Shown here one piece after another: positions 1-9,100 of a DNA stretch of 64,000 nt (within the stretch, counting starts at the first letter, position 1; each line of letters opens with the position of its first letter). A program made the translations under genes and the position numbers. The stretch is from QHXN01 sp032162705 (GTDB lineage Bacteria; Acidobacteriota; Blastocatellia; Pyrinomonadales; Pyrinomonadaceae). Location: contig JAVRON010000024.1 of NCBI GenBank assembly GCA_032162705.1, positions 1-64,000 of the forward strand, written 5' to 3'. Under the pieces are notes generated by a model that was not told the origin of the DNA, did no database searches, and saw nothing but the letters and a program-made list of their open reading frames with translations.

Positions 1-29
1 CAGCCTCGCAGAATGATTCTGCGAGGCTG
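1..29. repeat. Perfect 14-bp inverted repeat, possible terminator
   Basis: CAGCCTCGCAGAAT is followed after one base by its exact reverse complement. The repeat lies 40 nt past the stop of the minus-strand methyltransferase-like gene, so it could terminate that transcript. The flanking U-tract on the minus strand would fall outside the window and cannot be judged. Confidence 0.5.
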
Positions 30-68
30 ACGAACCGTTCCGTTAAGGAGAGATTTTGCGACGGACTC

Positions 69-941
69 TCAGGTGTGTGCGGCTTCGAGCGGTTCGGGTG
101 TCTCTGCGACGCTCAGGTCGAACTTGCCTTCGTGGCGCGCGAAGAAGCGTCTGAGGAACTCGATTGATTCGGCGGGGTTCATCGAGTGGAGCACCTCCAT
201 GTCGTGGTTGCGCGGGAAGCGCTCGCGGCGGTCTGGGCGTTCGAGATAGCCACGGCGATAGGCCGTCGCGGCATCGAGCGGGCGCAGGCCCTCCGTTAGT
301 TCGCGCGGCGCGATGAAGGCGTTGTTGTATTCAAGCGCGATGAGCGCGTAAGAGTGACGCTCGCACAACTCTTCAAGGCTGGCGATGCTGTAGCCGAAGA
401 AGTGGTATTGCAGTTGGAAGTCCGGGTCGTACTTGACGACGAAGCGGACGGGCGGCGGAATCTTCTCGTTGATCTCGGTGACGACGACGCGCGGGCGAAA
501 GCTTTCAAGAATCGAGTCGAGCACCCAGTAGTCGTAGCTGTCTATGTCGAGACTGAGCACGCCGAAGTCTTCGGGCACACTGTGCTCGCGGAGCAGAGAG
601 ACGATGTTCGAGGGCGTGACGAGCGCGCGGCGCGCTTCCACCTCCTTGAAGTTTTTGTACGCGCGTGCGAGGCGTCGTGCGCGCCGCTCGTCGCCCTCGA
701 AGCCGACGCCGCGCCAGCCCTGCCGGAAGAGCGCGTAGGTGTTCGAGCCGCGGATGCCGTCGCCCGCGCCGATGTCAACAGCCGTGCGCGCACGGGCGTC
801 GTGCGGGACGAGGCGCGCGACGAACTCTCCGAGCATGCGCTCCTCGTCGAAGTTCGAGAAGCCGCTCTGCCGGAAGCGCTGCCTTGCGCGCTCAAGGTGG
901 AGTCCGAGCCTGTTGAGGTATCGCTGCGCTTTCTTCGCCAT
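69..941 (-). CDS. SAM-dependent methyltransferase-like protein
   Basis: The 290-residue protein has a class I methyltransferase-type glycine motif, VDIGAGDG, at about residues 55-62. An acidic residue follows at the end of the next strand (GFEGD, near 82), where SAM ribose binding is expected, and a later strand reads VLSLDIDSYDYWVL. This resembles FkbM-type or glycan-modifying methyltransferases, but the substrate cannot be read from sequence. An upstream in-frame start would add 34 residues of low plausibility running toward a repeat, so the ATG beginning MAKKAQRY is preferred. It is the last of a minus-strand series after a polysaccharide-export permease, which fits a role in surface glycan modification. 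That role is inference. Confidence 0.6.
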   Translation of the reverse strand: MAKKAQRYLNRLGLHLERARQRFRQSGFSNFDEERMLGEFVARLVPHDARARTAVDIGAGDGIRGSNTYALFRQGWRGVGFEGDERRARRLARAYKNFKEVEARRALVTPSNIVSLLREHSVPEDFGVLSLDIDSYDYWVLDSILESFRPRVVVTEINEKIPPPVRFVVKYDPDFQLQYHFFGYSIASLEELCERHSYALIALEYNNAFIAPRELTEGLRPLDAATAYRRGYLERPDRRERFPRNHDMEVLHSMNPAESIEFLRRFFARHEGKFDLSVAETPEPLEAAHT

Positions 942-1050
942 GGAGTTTGAAGCTCGGCGCGTGCCGGGCGGGTACGTCAGAAAGTTCCGAGTCTGACCAG
1001 CGTCAGCCAACGTCAGGCTTTTATGCCAAAGCGCCGCGGGCAAGTCAAAC

Positions 1051-1136
1051 GAGGAGTGATAAGTGATGAGTGATAAGTGATAAGAAAAGGCAGGCTCAAT
1101 TTCTTATCACTCATCACTCATCACTTATCACTCCTC
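1051..1136. repeat. Intergenic palindrome, GTGATRA heptad family
   Basis: Arms at 1051-1087 and 1100-1136 are 37 nt long, match at 36 of 37 positions and flank a 12-nt loop. Each arm is a tandem array of the 7-mer GTGATGA/GTGATAA. The right arm runs into the permease stop codon at 1135-1137. The same word family recurs near 3.6, 54.3 and 59.3 kb. Confidence 0.9.
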
Positions 1137-1968
1137 AAATCACGTCGGCGAAGTTCTTGCGCGTGCGTGCGAACCACCAGTAGCCGAGGAGGAAGACGGC
1201 GAGGCCGAGCGCGGCGGTGTAGAGGAGTCCAGCCCAGTCTGGAGGCGTGCCTTCGAGCAGGACGCGCCGGTAGCTGCGCACGAGCGGCGTAAAGGGATTG
1301 AGTTCGAGCGCAGGGCGAAAGCGCGCGGGCACGACCGTCTCCGGGTAGATGATCGGCGACAGGTAGAGCCAGGCCATCAGGACGAGTCCGAGCACCTGCG
1401 ACGTGTCGCGTACGAAGACGCCGAGCGAGGCGACGAGCCAGGCCCCGCCGAGCGTCAGAAGCAACTGCGGCACGAGCAGCATTGGAAGCCAGAGCACGGT
1501 TGCGTGTAGTTCGCGGCGTATGACGAGCGTGGCTAAGAGGAGCGCGATAGTGCCGAAGAGTTGTGCGGCCAGCGCGGCGAGCGCCTGCGCGACGGGCAAA
1601 GCCTCCAGCGGGAAGACGACGCGCTTGACGAGGTTCGCGTGCGCGACGACGACGCCCGCGGCCTGCTGCAAAGTGTCGGAGAAGGCAGTCCACGGCAAGA
1701 GTCCGCAGAAGAGATAGAGCGCGTAGTCCCACGGCGTGCCGCCCGGCGTAAACCTCGCGCCGAAGACGCCCGCGAAGAGAAACGTGAAGACCGCGATCAT
1801 CACGGCGGGCGTCAGAACGGCCCACACCAGCCCGAGCGCAGACCCACGGTAGCGCGCCAGTGTCATCCGCCGCGCCAGCGGCCAGATCAAATCGAAGCGC
1901 CGCGGCAACTCCCACAACGGTTGCCACACCGCGCGCCGCGCCGTCTGTGCCGAGATCATGCCGCGCAT
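1135..1968 (-). CDS. ABC-2 type polysaccharide/LPS export permease
   Basis: The 277-residue protein has six predicted hydrophobic spans. It has the TagG/Wzm/KpsM pattern: an early amphipathic stretch ending RYRGSALGLVWAVLTP, and a C-terminal region with LSPIIYPETVVP and LNPFTPLVRSYR. These transporters export lipid-linked polysaccharide or teichoic-acid-like polymers with a Wzt/TagH ATPase. No ATPase lies next to it here, although the opposite end of the window starts a Wzt-like gene. It sits between the DUF58 gene and the methyltransferase-like gene, separated from each by a long palindrome. No clear Shine-Dalgarno precedes the ATG; an in-frame ATG three codons later is an alternative. Confidence 0.85.
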   Translation of the reverse strand: MRGMISAQTARRAVWQPLWELPRRFDLIWPLARRMTLARYRGSALGLVWAVLTPAVMIAVFTFLFAGVFGARFTPGGTPWDYALYLFCGLLPWTAFSDTLQQAAGVVVAHANLVKRVVFPLEALPVAQALAALAAQLFGTIALLLATLVIRRELHATVLWLPMLLVPQLLLTLGGAWLVASLGVFVRDTSQVLGLVLMAWLYLSPIIYPETVVPARFRPALELNPFTPLVRSYRRVLLEGTPPDWAGLLYTAALGLAVFLLGYWWFARTRKNFADVI

Positions 1969-1984
1969 TGTAACAGGAAATCAC

Positions 1985-2124
1985 GCGGCGGAAGCCCGAC
2001 CGTCAGGGGGGCGCAGGCGAGGGATGAAGGCGGAGGGATGAGGGATGAATAAGAGTTTGTCTTACTCATCCCTCATCTCTCATCCCTTCCCTTACGCCCT
2101 CCCTCACGGTCGGGCTTCCGCCGC
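1985..2124. repeat. Composite intergenic palindrome (GAAGCCCGACCGT outer, AGGGATG inner)
   Basis: The arms are at about 1985-2053 and 2061-2124, with a 7-nt loop. The outer module GGAAGCCCGACCGT is inverted at both ends, and the inner arms are tandem AGGGATG heptads. The outer module recurs in the palindrome at 29.5 kb. The element fills the space between the permease start and the DUF58 stop codon at 2128. Confidence 0.85.
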
Positions 2125-2127
2125 AGG

Positions 2128-3567
2128 TCAGACATGTATGACGTGCGACTTGCGCCAGAGTTCGGCGGGGATGGTTCCGTGCGGGGCCGTGGTGATGAGG
2201 ATGACGTAGCCCGCGGCGGGCGTCGCAGGCTCGATGCGCTGCCAGAAGTCGCGGCGCTCGGGCGCGTCCGTCGTGGCGCGGCGCGGCGAGACGAGTCCCA
2301 AGCGGCGCAAGGAGGCATAAAGGTGCTCGCGCCCGACGCCGTAGCGCGAACCTTCTTCACCGTCGGTCAGGCGGACTTCGGCGCGCTCGTCTATGAAGTG
2401 TGCGACGAGCGAAGCGGCGAGCGTTACGGCGCGCTCGAAGCGTACGAGCACGTCCCGGTCGCCCGCCACCTCAACACCCGGCTCCCCGACACCCGCCGCC
2501 GCCGCCTTAACACCCGCCGCTCTGACGCCCGACGCCTCTTTATCAATCCCCTTGACGCCCGCTGCCTCTTTACTCGCCGCCTCGACGAATGTGTCGAGGA
2601 CGATGTGGACGCGGCGCTCGTCCTCGGCGGTGAACTCGCGGACGATGAGTCGCTTCTGTCGCGCGGTCGCCTTCCAATCAACGTGGCGCACGTCGTCGCG
2701 CGGCTGGTATTCGCGGAGGCTGTGCAGGTCGTGCCCCGCGCCGCGCCGCTCGGCCTCCAACTGCCCCGCGTCAATCGGCAGCAGGTGCAGTTCGTCGCTC
2801 GCCGGTTCAGGCTTCGGGTAGACGACAATCTCCACGTCGCGCGCGCGCAGGCGTCGGCGCAGGCGGAAGAAGCCGAACGGGAAGCGCGTGGAAAGCTCGA
2901 AGCCGGTGACGAGCACGCGCCCTCTCTGCATAAAGGTCTGCTCGACGCGCTGCTCGACCTTCGCACGGCGCGGCACGTACATGAAGTATGCGAGCACGCG
3001 CTTACGCTCGCGCACGCGACGCCGGAAGAGACGCCGGAAGAGACGCCGTCCCTCCGCGCCTTCGATGCGTGACCGCGCCTCGACCACGACGGAGAGCGAC
3101 GGCAGCAGACGCTTCGTGTTGTTGACGGTGACGATGACGGGCGCGGGGTCGCCCGCGAAGATGTGGTCGGGGAAGCGCGCCGTGACGACGAGATCGCGCA
3201 GAGCGGAGCGCCCCGCCGTCCACGCCACGAAGAGCGTCGAGGTCAGCACCGCGAAGATGAGGAAGAGCAGGTTGTTGCCCGTGTTCCAGGCGGCGAAGGC
3301 GACGACCGCGTAGATGCTTAGGAAGACGATGCCGCCCGCCGTGACCTGAAAGGAGAGGTCGAGCCGCGACGCCTCCGCGCGTGCGCTGCGTGCGAGCGGG
3401 GGCACGACGAAGATCACGATGACGAGCGCGAAGACGAGCGAAGCGATAGCGCCGAGGCGCGTCAAATCCCAGTCGCCGCTCCTGCGCGCCACGACCGTGA
3501 GGATGGCCGCGCCCACGCCGCTCAAGACGACCAGCGTGCCGAGGATCGTGTTACGCCATCTCTTCAT
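2128..3567 (-). CDS. DUF58 domain-containing membrane protein
   Basis: The 479-residue protein has N-terminal membrane segments in two hydrophobic pairs (about residues 8-58 and 75-115). The family signature follows near residues 286-300: an EYQPRDDVRHVDWKAT-type block, then RQKRLIVREF. DUF58 proteins are encoded beside MoxR AAA ATPases and are thought to act with them in assembling metal- or adhesion-type protein complexes; the exact role here is unknown. The moxR gene lies 87 nt upstream on the same strand. Residues about 326-368 are an Ala/Gly/Val-rich imperfect repeat inserted after the conserved block. The start codon sits directly beside a palindrome and has no purine-rich Shine-Dalgarno. 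Confidence 0.88.
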   Translation of the reverse strand: MKRWRNTILGTLVVLSGVGAAILTVVARRSGDWDLTRLGAIASLVFALVIVIFVVPPLARSARAEASRLDLSFQVTAGGIVFLSIYAVVAFAAWNTGNNLLFLIFAVLTSTLFVAWTAGRSALRDLVVTARFPDHIFAGDPAPVIVTVNNTKRLLPSLSVVVEARSRIEGAEGRRLFRRLFRRRVRERKRVLAYFMYVPRRAKVEQRVEQTFMQRGRVLVTGFELSTRFPFGFFRLRRRLRARDVEIVVYPKPEPASDELHLLPIDAGQLEAERRGAGHDLHSLREYQPRDDVRHVDWKATARQKRLIVREFTAEDERRVHIVLDTFVEAASKEAAGVKGIDKEASGVRAAGVKAAAAGVGEPGVEVAGDRDVLVRFERAVTLAASLVAHFIDERAEVRLTDGEEGSRYGVGREHLYASLRRLGLVSPRRATTDAPERRDFWQRIEPATPAAGYVILITTAPHGTIPAELWRKSHVIHV

Positions 3568-3654
3568 GAAATGAGTGATGAGTGATGAGTGATGAGAAAA
3601 GACAAGCGTTCGTTCTTTCTCTCATCACTCATCACTCATCACTTATCACTCACT
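3568..3654. repeat. Intergenic palindrome, GTGATGA heptad family
   Basis: The perfect 24-bp core arms are 3574-3597 and 3620-3643, with weaker pairing beyond and a 22-nt spacer. The element occupies the entire gap between the MoxR stop codon (3655-3657) and the DUF58 start (3567). A message covering both genes would therefore carry this hairpin between stop and start. Confidence 0.9.
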
Positions 3655-4656
3655 TCAAAGTGGGACGCTCACAGTCTTCATGATCTCGCGCAGGACTTCT
3701 TCCGATTCTTCGCTGCGGCGGTGGAGCGAGGAGGAGAAGCGCGAGTTGACGACGAGACGGTGCGCGAAGACGGGGATGATGAGCCGCTTGATGTCGTCGG
3801 GCAGGCAGTAGTCGCGCCCTTCGGTTAAGGCGAGCGCCTGCGCGGCGCGAAAGAGCGCGAGCGTGCCGCGCGGGCTGACGCCGAGGTCTAAGGTCTCGGA
3901 CTCGCGCGTCGCGGTGACGATGCGCATCAGGTAATCGACGAGCGCGTCGTCTACGGAGACGGAGTGGACACTGCGCTGCAAGTCGAGAATGTCTTCGTCC
4001 GAGAGCACGGGCCTTAAAGTTTCGAGCGGGTCGCCGCGCTCGCGGTCGCGCAGGATTTCCTTCTCGACCTCGAAGGAAGGGTAGCCGATGCGGAGTCGCA
4101 GCATGAAGCGGTCAACCTGTGACTCGGGCAGAGGGTATGTGCCGTGATGCTCGACGGGGTTCTGCGTGGCGACGACCATGAAGGGCGCGCGCAGACGATA
4201 GGTCACGCCCTCGACCGTGACGTGCCCCTCGGCCATCGCTTCGAGGAGCGCCGACTGCGTCTTCGGCGTCGTGCGGTTGATCTCGTCGGCGAGGACGATA
4301 TTGGCGAAGATGGGGCCGTGCTTGAACTCGAATGCGCCCGCGCGCTCGTTGTAGACCGAAAGCCCGATGACATCCGAGGGCAGAAGGTCGGAGGTGAACT
4401 GTATGCGCTGGAAAGTGCAGTTGATCGCCTGTGCGAGCGCCTGTGCAAGCGTCGTCTTCCCTACGCCGGGCACGTCCTCGACGAGGAGATGCCCGCCCGC
4501 GAGCAGCGCGACGGAGGCGAGGCGGACGGTCTCGGACTTTCCGCGTATGACGCGCTCGACGGCCGTGCGCAGGAGCGCGACGCGCTCTGCCGCCTCCGCC
4601 GCAAGCGGCGCGCCTTCCATGTCCGCGGGTTGAAGATTTCTCATGCCTGCATCCAT
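3655..4656 (-). CDS. MoxR-family AAA+ ATPase
   Basis: The 333-residue cytoplasmic ATPase has Walker A EDVPGVGKTTL at residues 60-70, Walker B VLADEINRTTPKTQSALLEAM and a sensor-type VATQNP. MoxR ATPases act as chaperones for partner complexes. The downstream DUF58 gene is the usual partner, and the pair probably forms one transcript. The open frame extends further upstream, but that extension translates the adjacent AGGTCAG palindrome. The ATG starting MDAGMRNLQ gives the usual family length, with a second ATG four codons on. The last codon abuts a palindrome. Confidence 0.92.
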   Translation of the reverse strand: MDAGMRNLQPADMEGAPLAAEAAERVALLRTAVERVIRGKSETVRLASVALLAGGHLLVEDVPGVGKTTLAQALAQAINCTFQRIQFTSDLLPSDVIGLSVYNERAGAFEFKHGPIFANIVLADEINRTTPKTQSALLEAMAEGHVTVEGVTYRLRAPFMVVATQNPVEHHGTYPLPESQVDRFMLRLRIGYPSFEVEKEILRDRERGDPLETLRPVLSDEDILDLQRSVHSVSVDDALVDYLMRIVTATRESETLDLGVSPRGTLALFRAAQALALTEGRDYCLPDDIKRLIIPVFAHRLVVNSRFSSSLHRRSEESEEVLREIMKTVSVPL

Positions 4657-4668
4657 TCTAAAGGCAAA

Positions 4669-4802
4669 AGAGGTCAGAGGCCAGAGGTCAGAGGCCGGAG
4701 GTCGGAGGTTAGTATCAAACCCCTGCCGTGCAGCCTGCTTCTTTCGTCGCCGGTTGCGGCTGCTGTTTCGACTGACCTCTGACCTCCGTCCTCCGTCCTC
4801 TT
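4669..4802. repeat. Intergenic inverted repeat, AGGTCAG heptad family
   Basis: The left arm (4669-4713) and right arm (4771-4802) are arrays of AGGTCAG/AGGTCGG and its complement. Over 32 nt, 26 positions pair, around a loop of about 57 nt. The element lies between the divergent moxR and pilin genes. Copies with the same word occur near 24.9 and 60.8 kb. Confidence 0.8.
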
Positions 4803-4946
4803 CCTTTGACTCCGATGTGACTTGGAGGGTTCCGTGTAGTAGAATTTTTCCCACTGCGAAGGCCGAGGCCCATTTATCATTGCGCAGTTTTCGTGGAACT
4901 CAGCCCGTCCACACACGTGTACTCCGGGCAGTGAGGTTTTGAAATA

Positions 4947-5432
4947 ATGAGTAACAACAGCAAGAGTCAGCACCAGCGAGGTTTTTCGCTCGTCGAGTTG
5001 ATGATCGTCATCTCGATCATCGGCATTCTGGTCGCCATCGGCATCCCCGCCTGGCAGGCGAGCATGCGCTCGACCAACGAGGCCGCGGCCATCTCGCACC
5101 TCCAGCGCATCTCGACCGCGCAGGTCACCTACTACAACACCAAGAACCGCTCCGGCTACGGAACCTTCGACCAACTCTCGCAGGGCGGCTATTTGGGGAA
5201 GCAGTTCACAGGCGACACGCCCCTGGTTGACGGCTACATCTTCCGCATGACGCTGACGGCTAAGTCCGGCAACCAGCCACCCGTCTACGCCGTCAACGCC
5301 GACCCGCAGAAGCCCACGGGTCTGACCGCCACGGGCAGCCGCTTCTTCTACATCGGCTCCGATGTCGGCACACCGACCTCCAACAACGAGAAGTCCGCGG
5401 GCCCCGACGACCCGACCATCGGCGGCGGCTGA
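4947..5432 (+). CDS. Type IV pilin-like prepilin
   Basis: The 161-residue protein has a short basic leader, then the class III cleavage/methylation motif GFSLVELMIV at residues 12-21. Cleavage by prepilin peptidase is expected after the Gly, leaving N-methyl-Phe and the conserved Glu5. A single hydrophobic helix (about 14-35) anchors or polymerises the subunit. The C-terminal domain contains a YYNTKNRSGYGTF stretch and ends in a Gly-rich tail. No assembly genes (PilB/C/D/Q) are nearby, so it could be the major pilin or a pseudopilin. GAGG lies 10 nt before the ATG. Confidence 0.9.
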   Translation: MSNNSKSQHQRGFSLVELMIVISIIGILVAIGIPAWQASMRSTNEAAAISHLQRISTAQVTYYNTKNRSGYGTFDQLSQGGYLGKQFTGDTPLVDGYIFRMTLTAKSGNQPPVYAVNADPQKPTGLTATGSRFFYIGSDVGTPTSNNEKSAGPDDPTIGGG

Positions 5433-5541
5433 TACCCGACCCTCTCATGCTCAACAGCGCGCGCACGCCAACGCACCAAGCCAACACGCTTGACGCTCGT
5501 TCGCGCGCTTTGTTAGCATCTCGCATCTTAAAAATTAGACT

Positions 5542-5613
5542 GCCCACTTAACTCAGCGGTAGAGTGTCGCCTTCACACGGCGGAAGTCGAAGGTTCGAAT
5601 CCTTCAGTGGGCA
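5542..5613 (+). tRNA. tRNA-Val (anticodon CAC)
   Basis: A full cloverleaf can be drawn: acceptor GCCCACT/AGTGGGC, D-stem ACTC/GAGT, anticodon stem TCGCC/GGCGG with loop TTCACAC, and T-arm GAAGG-TTCGAAT-CCTTC. The anticodon CAC reads GUG (Val). The 3' CCA is not encoded. It lies between the pilin and an HNH endonuclease gene. Confidence 0.95.
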
Positions 5614-5646
5614 TTTATCTCCCTCGCCAGCCTGTGGAGGCATCTC

Positions 5647-6153
5647 GTGGCGAAGCGCATCCCAAAACTTCACCTCACGCAACTCAACAGATTCTGGAGG
5701 CAGGTTGATCGTTCCGTTGGGCCCGAAGCATGCTGGCTTTGGACAGGTTTTATTCGAGAGAACGGCTACGGCATCATCGGCATCAAGGGTAAGGAGTACA
5801 AATCTCACCGCGTCAGCTACTTCATTGAGCACGGACACATCGACAACGACAGGCTCGTGCTCCATCGCTGCGACGTTCGCTCGTGCGTTAACCCCGCACA
5901 TCTTTTCTTAGGCACGCCCAAAGACAACTCACAGGACGCTGTACGCAAGGGACGCAACACGCGGCTCTACGGCGAACAGAACGGCAAGGCCAAGCTGACG
6001 CGCGCCGAAGTTCTTTCAATCCGCCGCATGTGCAAACGACAGGGCGTGTATCAGAAGACGTTCGCGAAACAATTCGGCGTCAGCGAGGCGACAGTCTCTT
6101 ACATCGTCAACGGCGGCAGGTGGGGTAAGCTCTCGACTGGAAGAAAGCCCTGA
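5647..6153 (+). CDS. HNH homing endonuclease-like protein
   Basis: The 168-residue protein starts at GTG. Its central HNH_3-type core reads LVLHRCDVRSCVNPAHLF then LGTPKDNSQD, with the paired His and Asn residues of the family at about residues 76-92. A C-terminal helix-turn-helix follows (FAKQFGVSEATVSYIVNGG, about 138-156), probably for target recognition. This domain order is typical of free-standing phage or intron-type HNH endonucleases. It begins 34 nt downstream of tRNA-Val, a common site for integrated elements. No integrase, intron or phage gene accompanies it. Confidence 0.85.
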   Translation: MAKRIPKLHLTQLNRFWRQVDRSVGPEACWLWTGFIRENGYGIIGIKGKEYKSHRVSYFIEHGHIDNDRLVLHRCDVRSCVNPAHLFLGTPKDNSQDAVRKGRNTRLYGEQNGKAKLTRAEVLSIRRMCKRQGVYQKTFAKQFGVSEATVSYIVNGGRWGKLSTGRKP

Positions 6154-6190
6154 GCCTTTCCATTTCTCAATCCTTATTGTCCATCCACAA

Positions 6191-9100
6191 TTACTTCGCC
6201 CACAGCGCCGTGTAAGCGTCGGCGAGGCGGTCGCGCCAGGCCGTGTAGTTGTGGCCGACGGCGGCCTCGCGGTAGGTGACGGGGTAGCCGCGTGCGCGGA
6301 GCATGACGTTGACGCGGCGTGCGGCGTCGATGATGAGCGGCTCGTAGCGGCCCGCGTCGAAGTAGAAGCGCAGGGGATACTTGCGGCGCGCTTCGTCGTC
6401 GAGGCGTGCGAGCGCGGCGATGACGCGCTCCTCATCAATCTGGAAGGCGGAGGATTGGCCGCCGACACGCGCGAACACGTCTGGGTGGCGCAAGGCCGTC
6501 CAGACCGAGATGACGCCGCCGAGGCTCGCGCCCGATAGTGCGCGCCCTTCGCGTTCGGCACGCGTGCGATAGCGCGAATCAACCAGTGGGACGAGCGTCT
6601 GCGCCATCCAGTCGGCAAACTGGTCGTTGGCCCAATACTCTTTCATCCGTTCAAGGGGGTCGATGAAGATGATGATGAAAGGCTCTATCTTGCCCTCCAC
6701 GATCATGCGGTCGGCAATCTCGGCGGCGCGACCAAGCTCGATGAACTGCGTGCCGTCCTGCATGTAGAGCACGGGGTAACGCGCGCGTCCTTCGGTGTAG
6801 CCGGGCGGCAGATAGACTTGAACCTTGCGCTTGTCGTCGCCCGTCAGAGCGAGACGTTCGAGCCGGCCACGCAGCTCGTCCCGCCCCTGTGCATTAGGAG
6901 CGGGGCGATAATCGGGCCCCACGAAGTTTGAGTTCTGGCCGCCGACGCCGTTGTTGTTCCTGCTCGGGTTGAGCGGGTCGAGCATCCATTCGCCGTCGGC
7001 GATGAGCTTGTATTCGAGACGCGCCGAGCGGGGGAACTTGAGACGAATGTATTTGACGTTCGTGCCTGGCGCGTCGCGCAGTACGAGACCGGCGGGCGAC
7101 CAGCCCGTAAAGTCGCCGACCACTTCGACGCGCTTCGCCTCGCCGCGATAGACGAACGTCACGTCCTCGCCTTCGACGAGCGGCGAGGTCTTCACAGACT
7201 TCAAGTGCTCGGGCGCATCGGTCGGGTAAGGGTCGCCGTCTCCGGCCCGCTCAAGCTCGCCGGTCGCGTGGCCGCCCGCGTATGCGCGCTGAAAGTAGGT
7301 CGCTCCCGACGGCGCGATGACGCCGATGACGACCGGAGTCGTGCCGCGCGCCGCCGCCGTCACGTCGAAGGAGAAGTCGCCTCCTGCGTCCGGCTTCAGT
7401 TCGCGCCGCTCGTCGCCCGTGAGCACGAAGGCGCGGCTGCCCTGCGCGCGCGCGCCGCCCGTGACGCGGAAACTCTCTCCTGCCTTCATGCGCTCAAGAA
7501 TCTCCTTAGCGGGAAAGTTAAAGTCTGCGACGGCGCGCGGAGGCGGCGACGGTTTAGCGTAGCGCGCGGCGACGATGTCGGGCGTGTCGATGTTGCGCCC
7601 CTCCTGCAAGTTGGTCGCAAGACGTACGAACTGCGCCATCGACCATGCGAGCGGCGTGGCCGAGCCTGTGCCCTCGCCGAACTTGAAATCAGGGCGCGGA
7701 CTTTCGGGCCTGTCCCACACCTGCTCCGGAATCATGCGCCCCTCGTTGGCGAAGCCCGCCAGCGCGTCCAGCCTTCGTGCCGCCTCGGTCTTCCGTCCGA
7801 GCGCGAGTTCATACTCTCCGCGCTCGCCCGCGAGCAAAGCCCAGAGCCTTCCTTTACCCGTGTACTTCCCGTCCCAGTTCCACTCGCGGCCATCGTCCAT
7901 CTCGCCGTAGCCGTCGTGATTGTAGCGATAGAAGCTCGCGCCCACGGGCGTGTCAACTTTGATGACCTGGTCGATGACGGCCACACTCTTCGCGATGAGC
8001 GGGTCTTGCGGCGGGCGTATGCCGAGGCGGACGAGTTCGAGGAAGCCCGCATCGACTATCTCGCGCTCGTCGTACTCGCCGCCGCCGTTGCCGACGTTAA
8101 AGGGCGCACCGTCGTCGGGGTCGTCATTGAAGGAGAGACGCAGGTAATAATTCTTGTCGCCGTATGTGCCGGTGGTCGTCGCCGTCCAGCGCTCGACGTT
8201 GCGCGCGAAGTCGTCAGCCGCCGCGATGTAGACGACTGCCGAAGCGTCGTCGCCGTTGCGCCGTGCAATCTCTGCGGCGCAAGTAAGACCCGCAATCTCC
8301 GCCGCGATGGTCGAGGGCGAGTAACCACTCTTCTCCTCCCAACGCTCCTGCGGCGTGAAGGGCCCGTTCTTAACGATGAAGTCGGCGGCGGGGCGGACGT
8401 GCTTCACGTATGTCTCGTTGTCTGTGCGGCCAAGCTGGTATGCGAGGACGAGCGGGAAAGAGACTTCATCCAATTGAAGCGACCCCCAGAAGGGCCGTCC
8501 GTCGAGCCATGAGTTCTGCGGAAAGCTGCCGTCCGCCTTCTGCTGTACGCGGAAGAGATAGTCGAGCGCGCGGTCTGCCGAAGCCTTGTCGCCCACGGCG
8601 TAGAAGGCTGTGGCGACTTGATAGAGGTCGCGCGCCCAGACGAGATGATAGCCGCCGACGTTCGGCTCGTTGGCGTTCGAGCCGCCGCCCCACGGGATGC
8701 TCAAAGAGGCGATCATCGCGCCGCGAAAGGTCTTGTCCTCGTGCGCCTTCAAGACCAACGCGGCCATGTCATACTGCGCCTGATATTTCGCATCCACATG
8801 CCGGAGCGTCTTGACGTAATCATGCCAGCCCGCCTCGTACTCCGCACGCACTTTCGCGAAACCTTTGGCGAGAGAGAGGCGTGCGTTCTTCAAAGCCTCG
8901 GCTGGCTCACGCCCAAACGCGAGCGCGAGCGTGAACTTGCCCGCGCCGCTGACCTCGCCGATTTGCACGACGTTGCCGTCGGCTGCGCGCGCGTAGTGCT
9001 CTGTCAGGAAGCCGCGCTTGAGCAGGTCGTCGAGCTTGTCGCTTGTGCCGAAGTAGCCGTTCGTCGTCTCGTCGAAGCCGGTGCTTGAGACGAGCGCCGA

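Noticed and set aside
1121..1984. Alternative minus-strand frame overlapping the export permease
   Set aside because: It is Arg/Ala-rich, lacks membrane segments and overlaps the well-supported permease in another frame.
4657..4854. N-terminal extension of MoxR by 66 residues
   Set aside because: The extension translates the AGGTCAG palindrome and has no similarity to the family. The ATG at 4656 gives the usual length.
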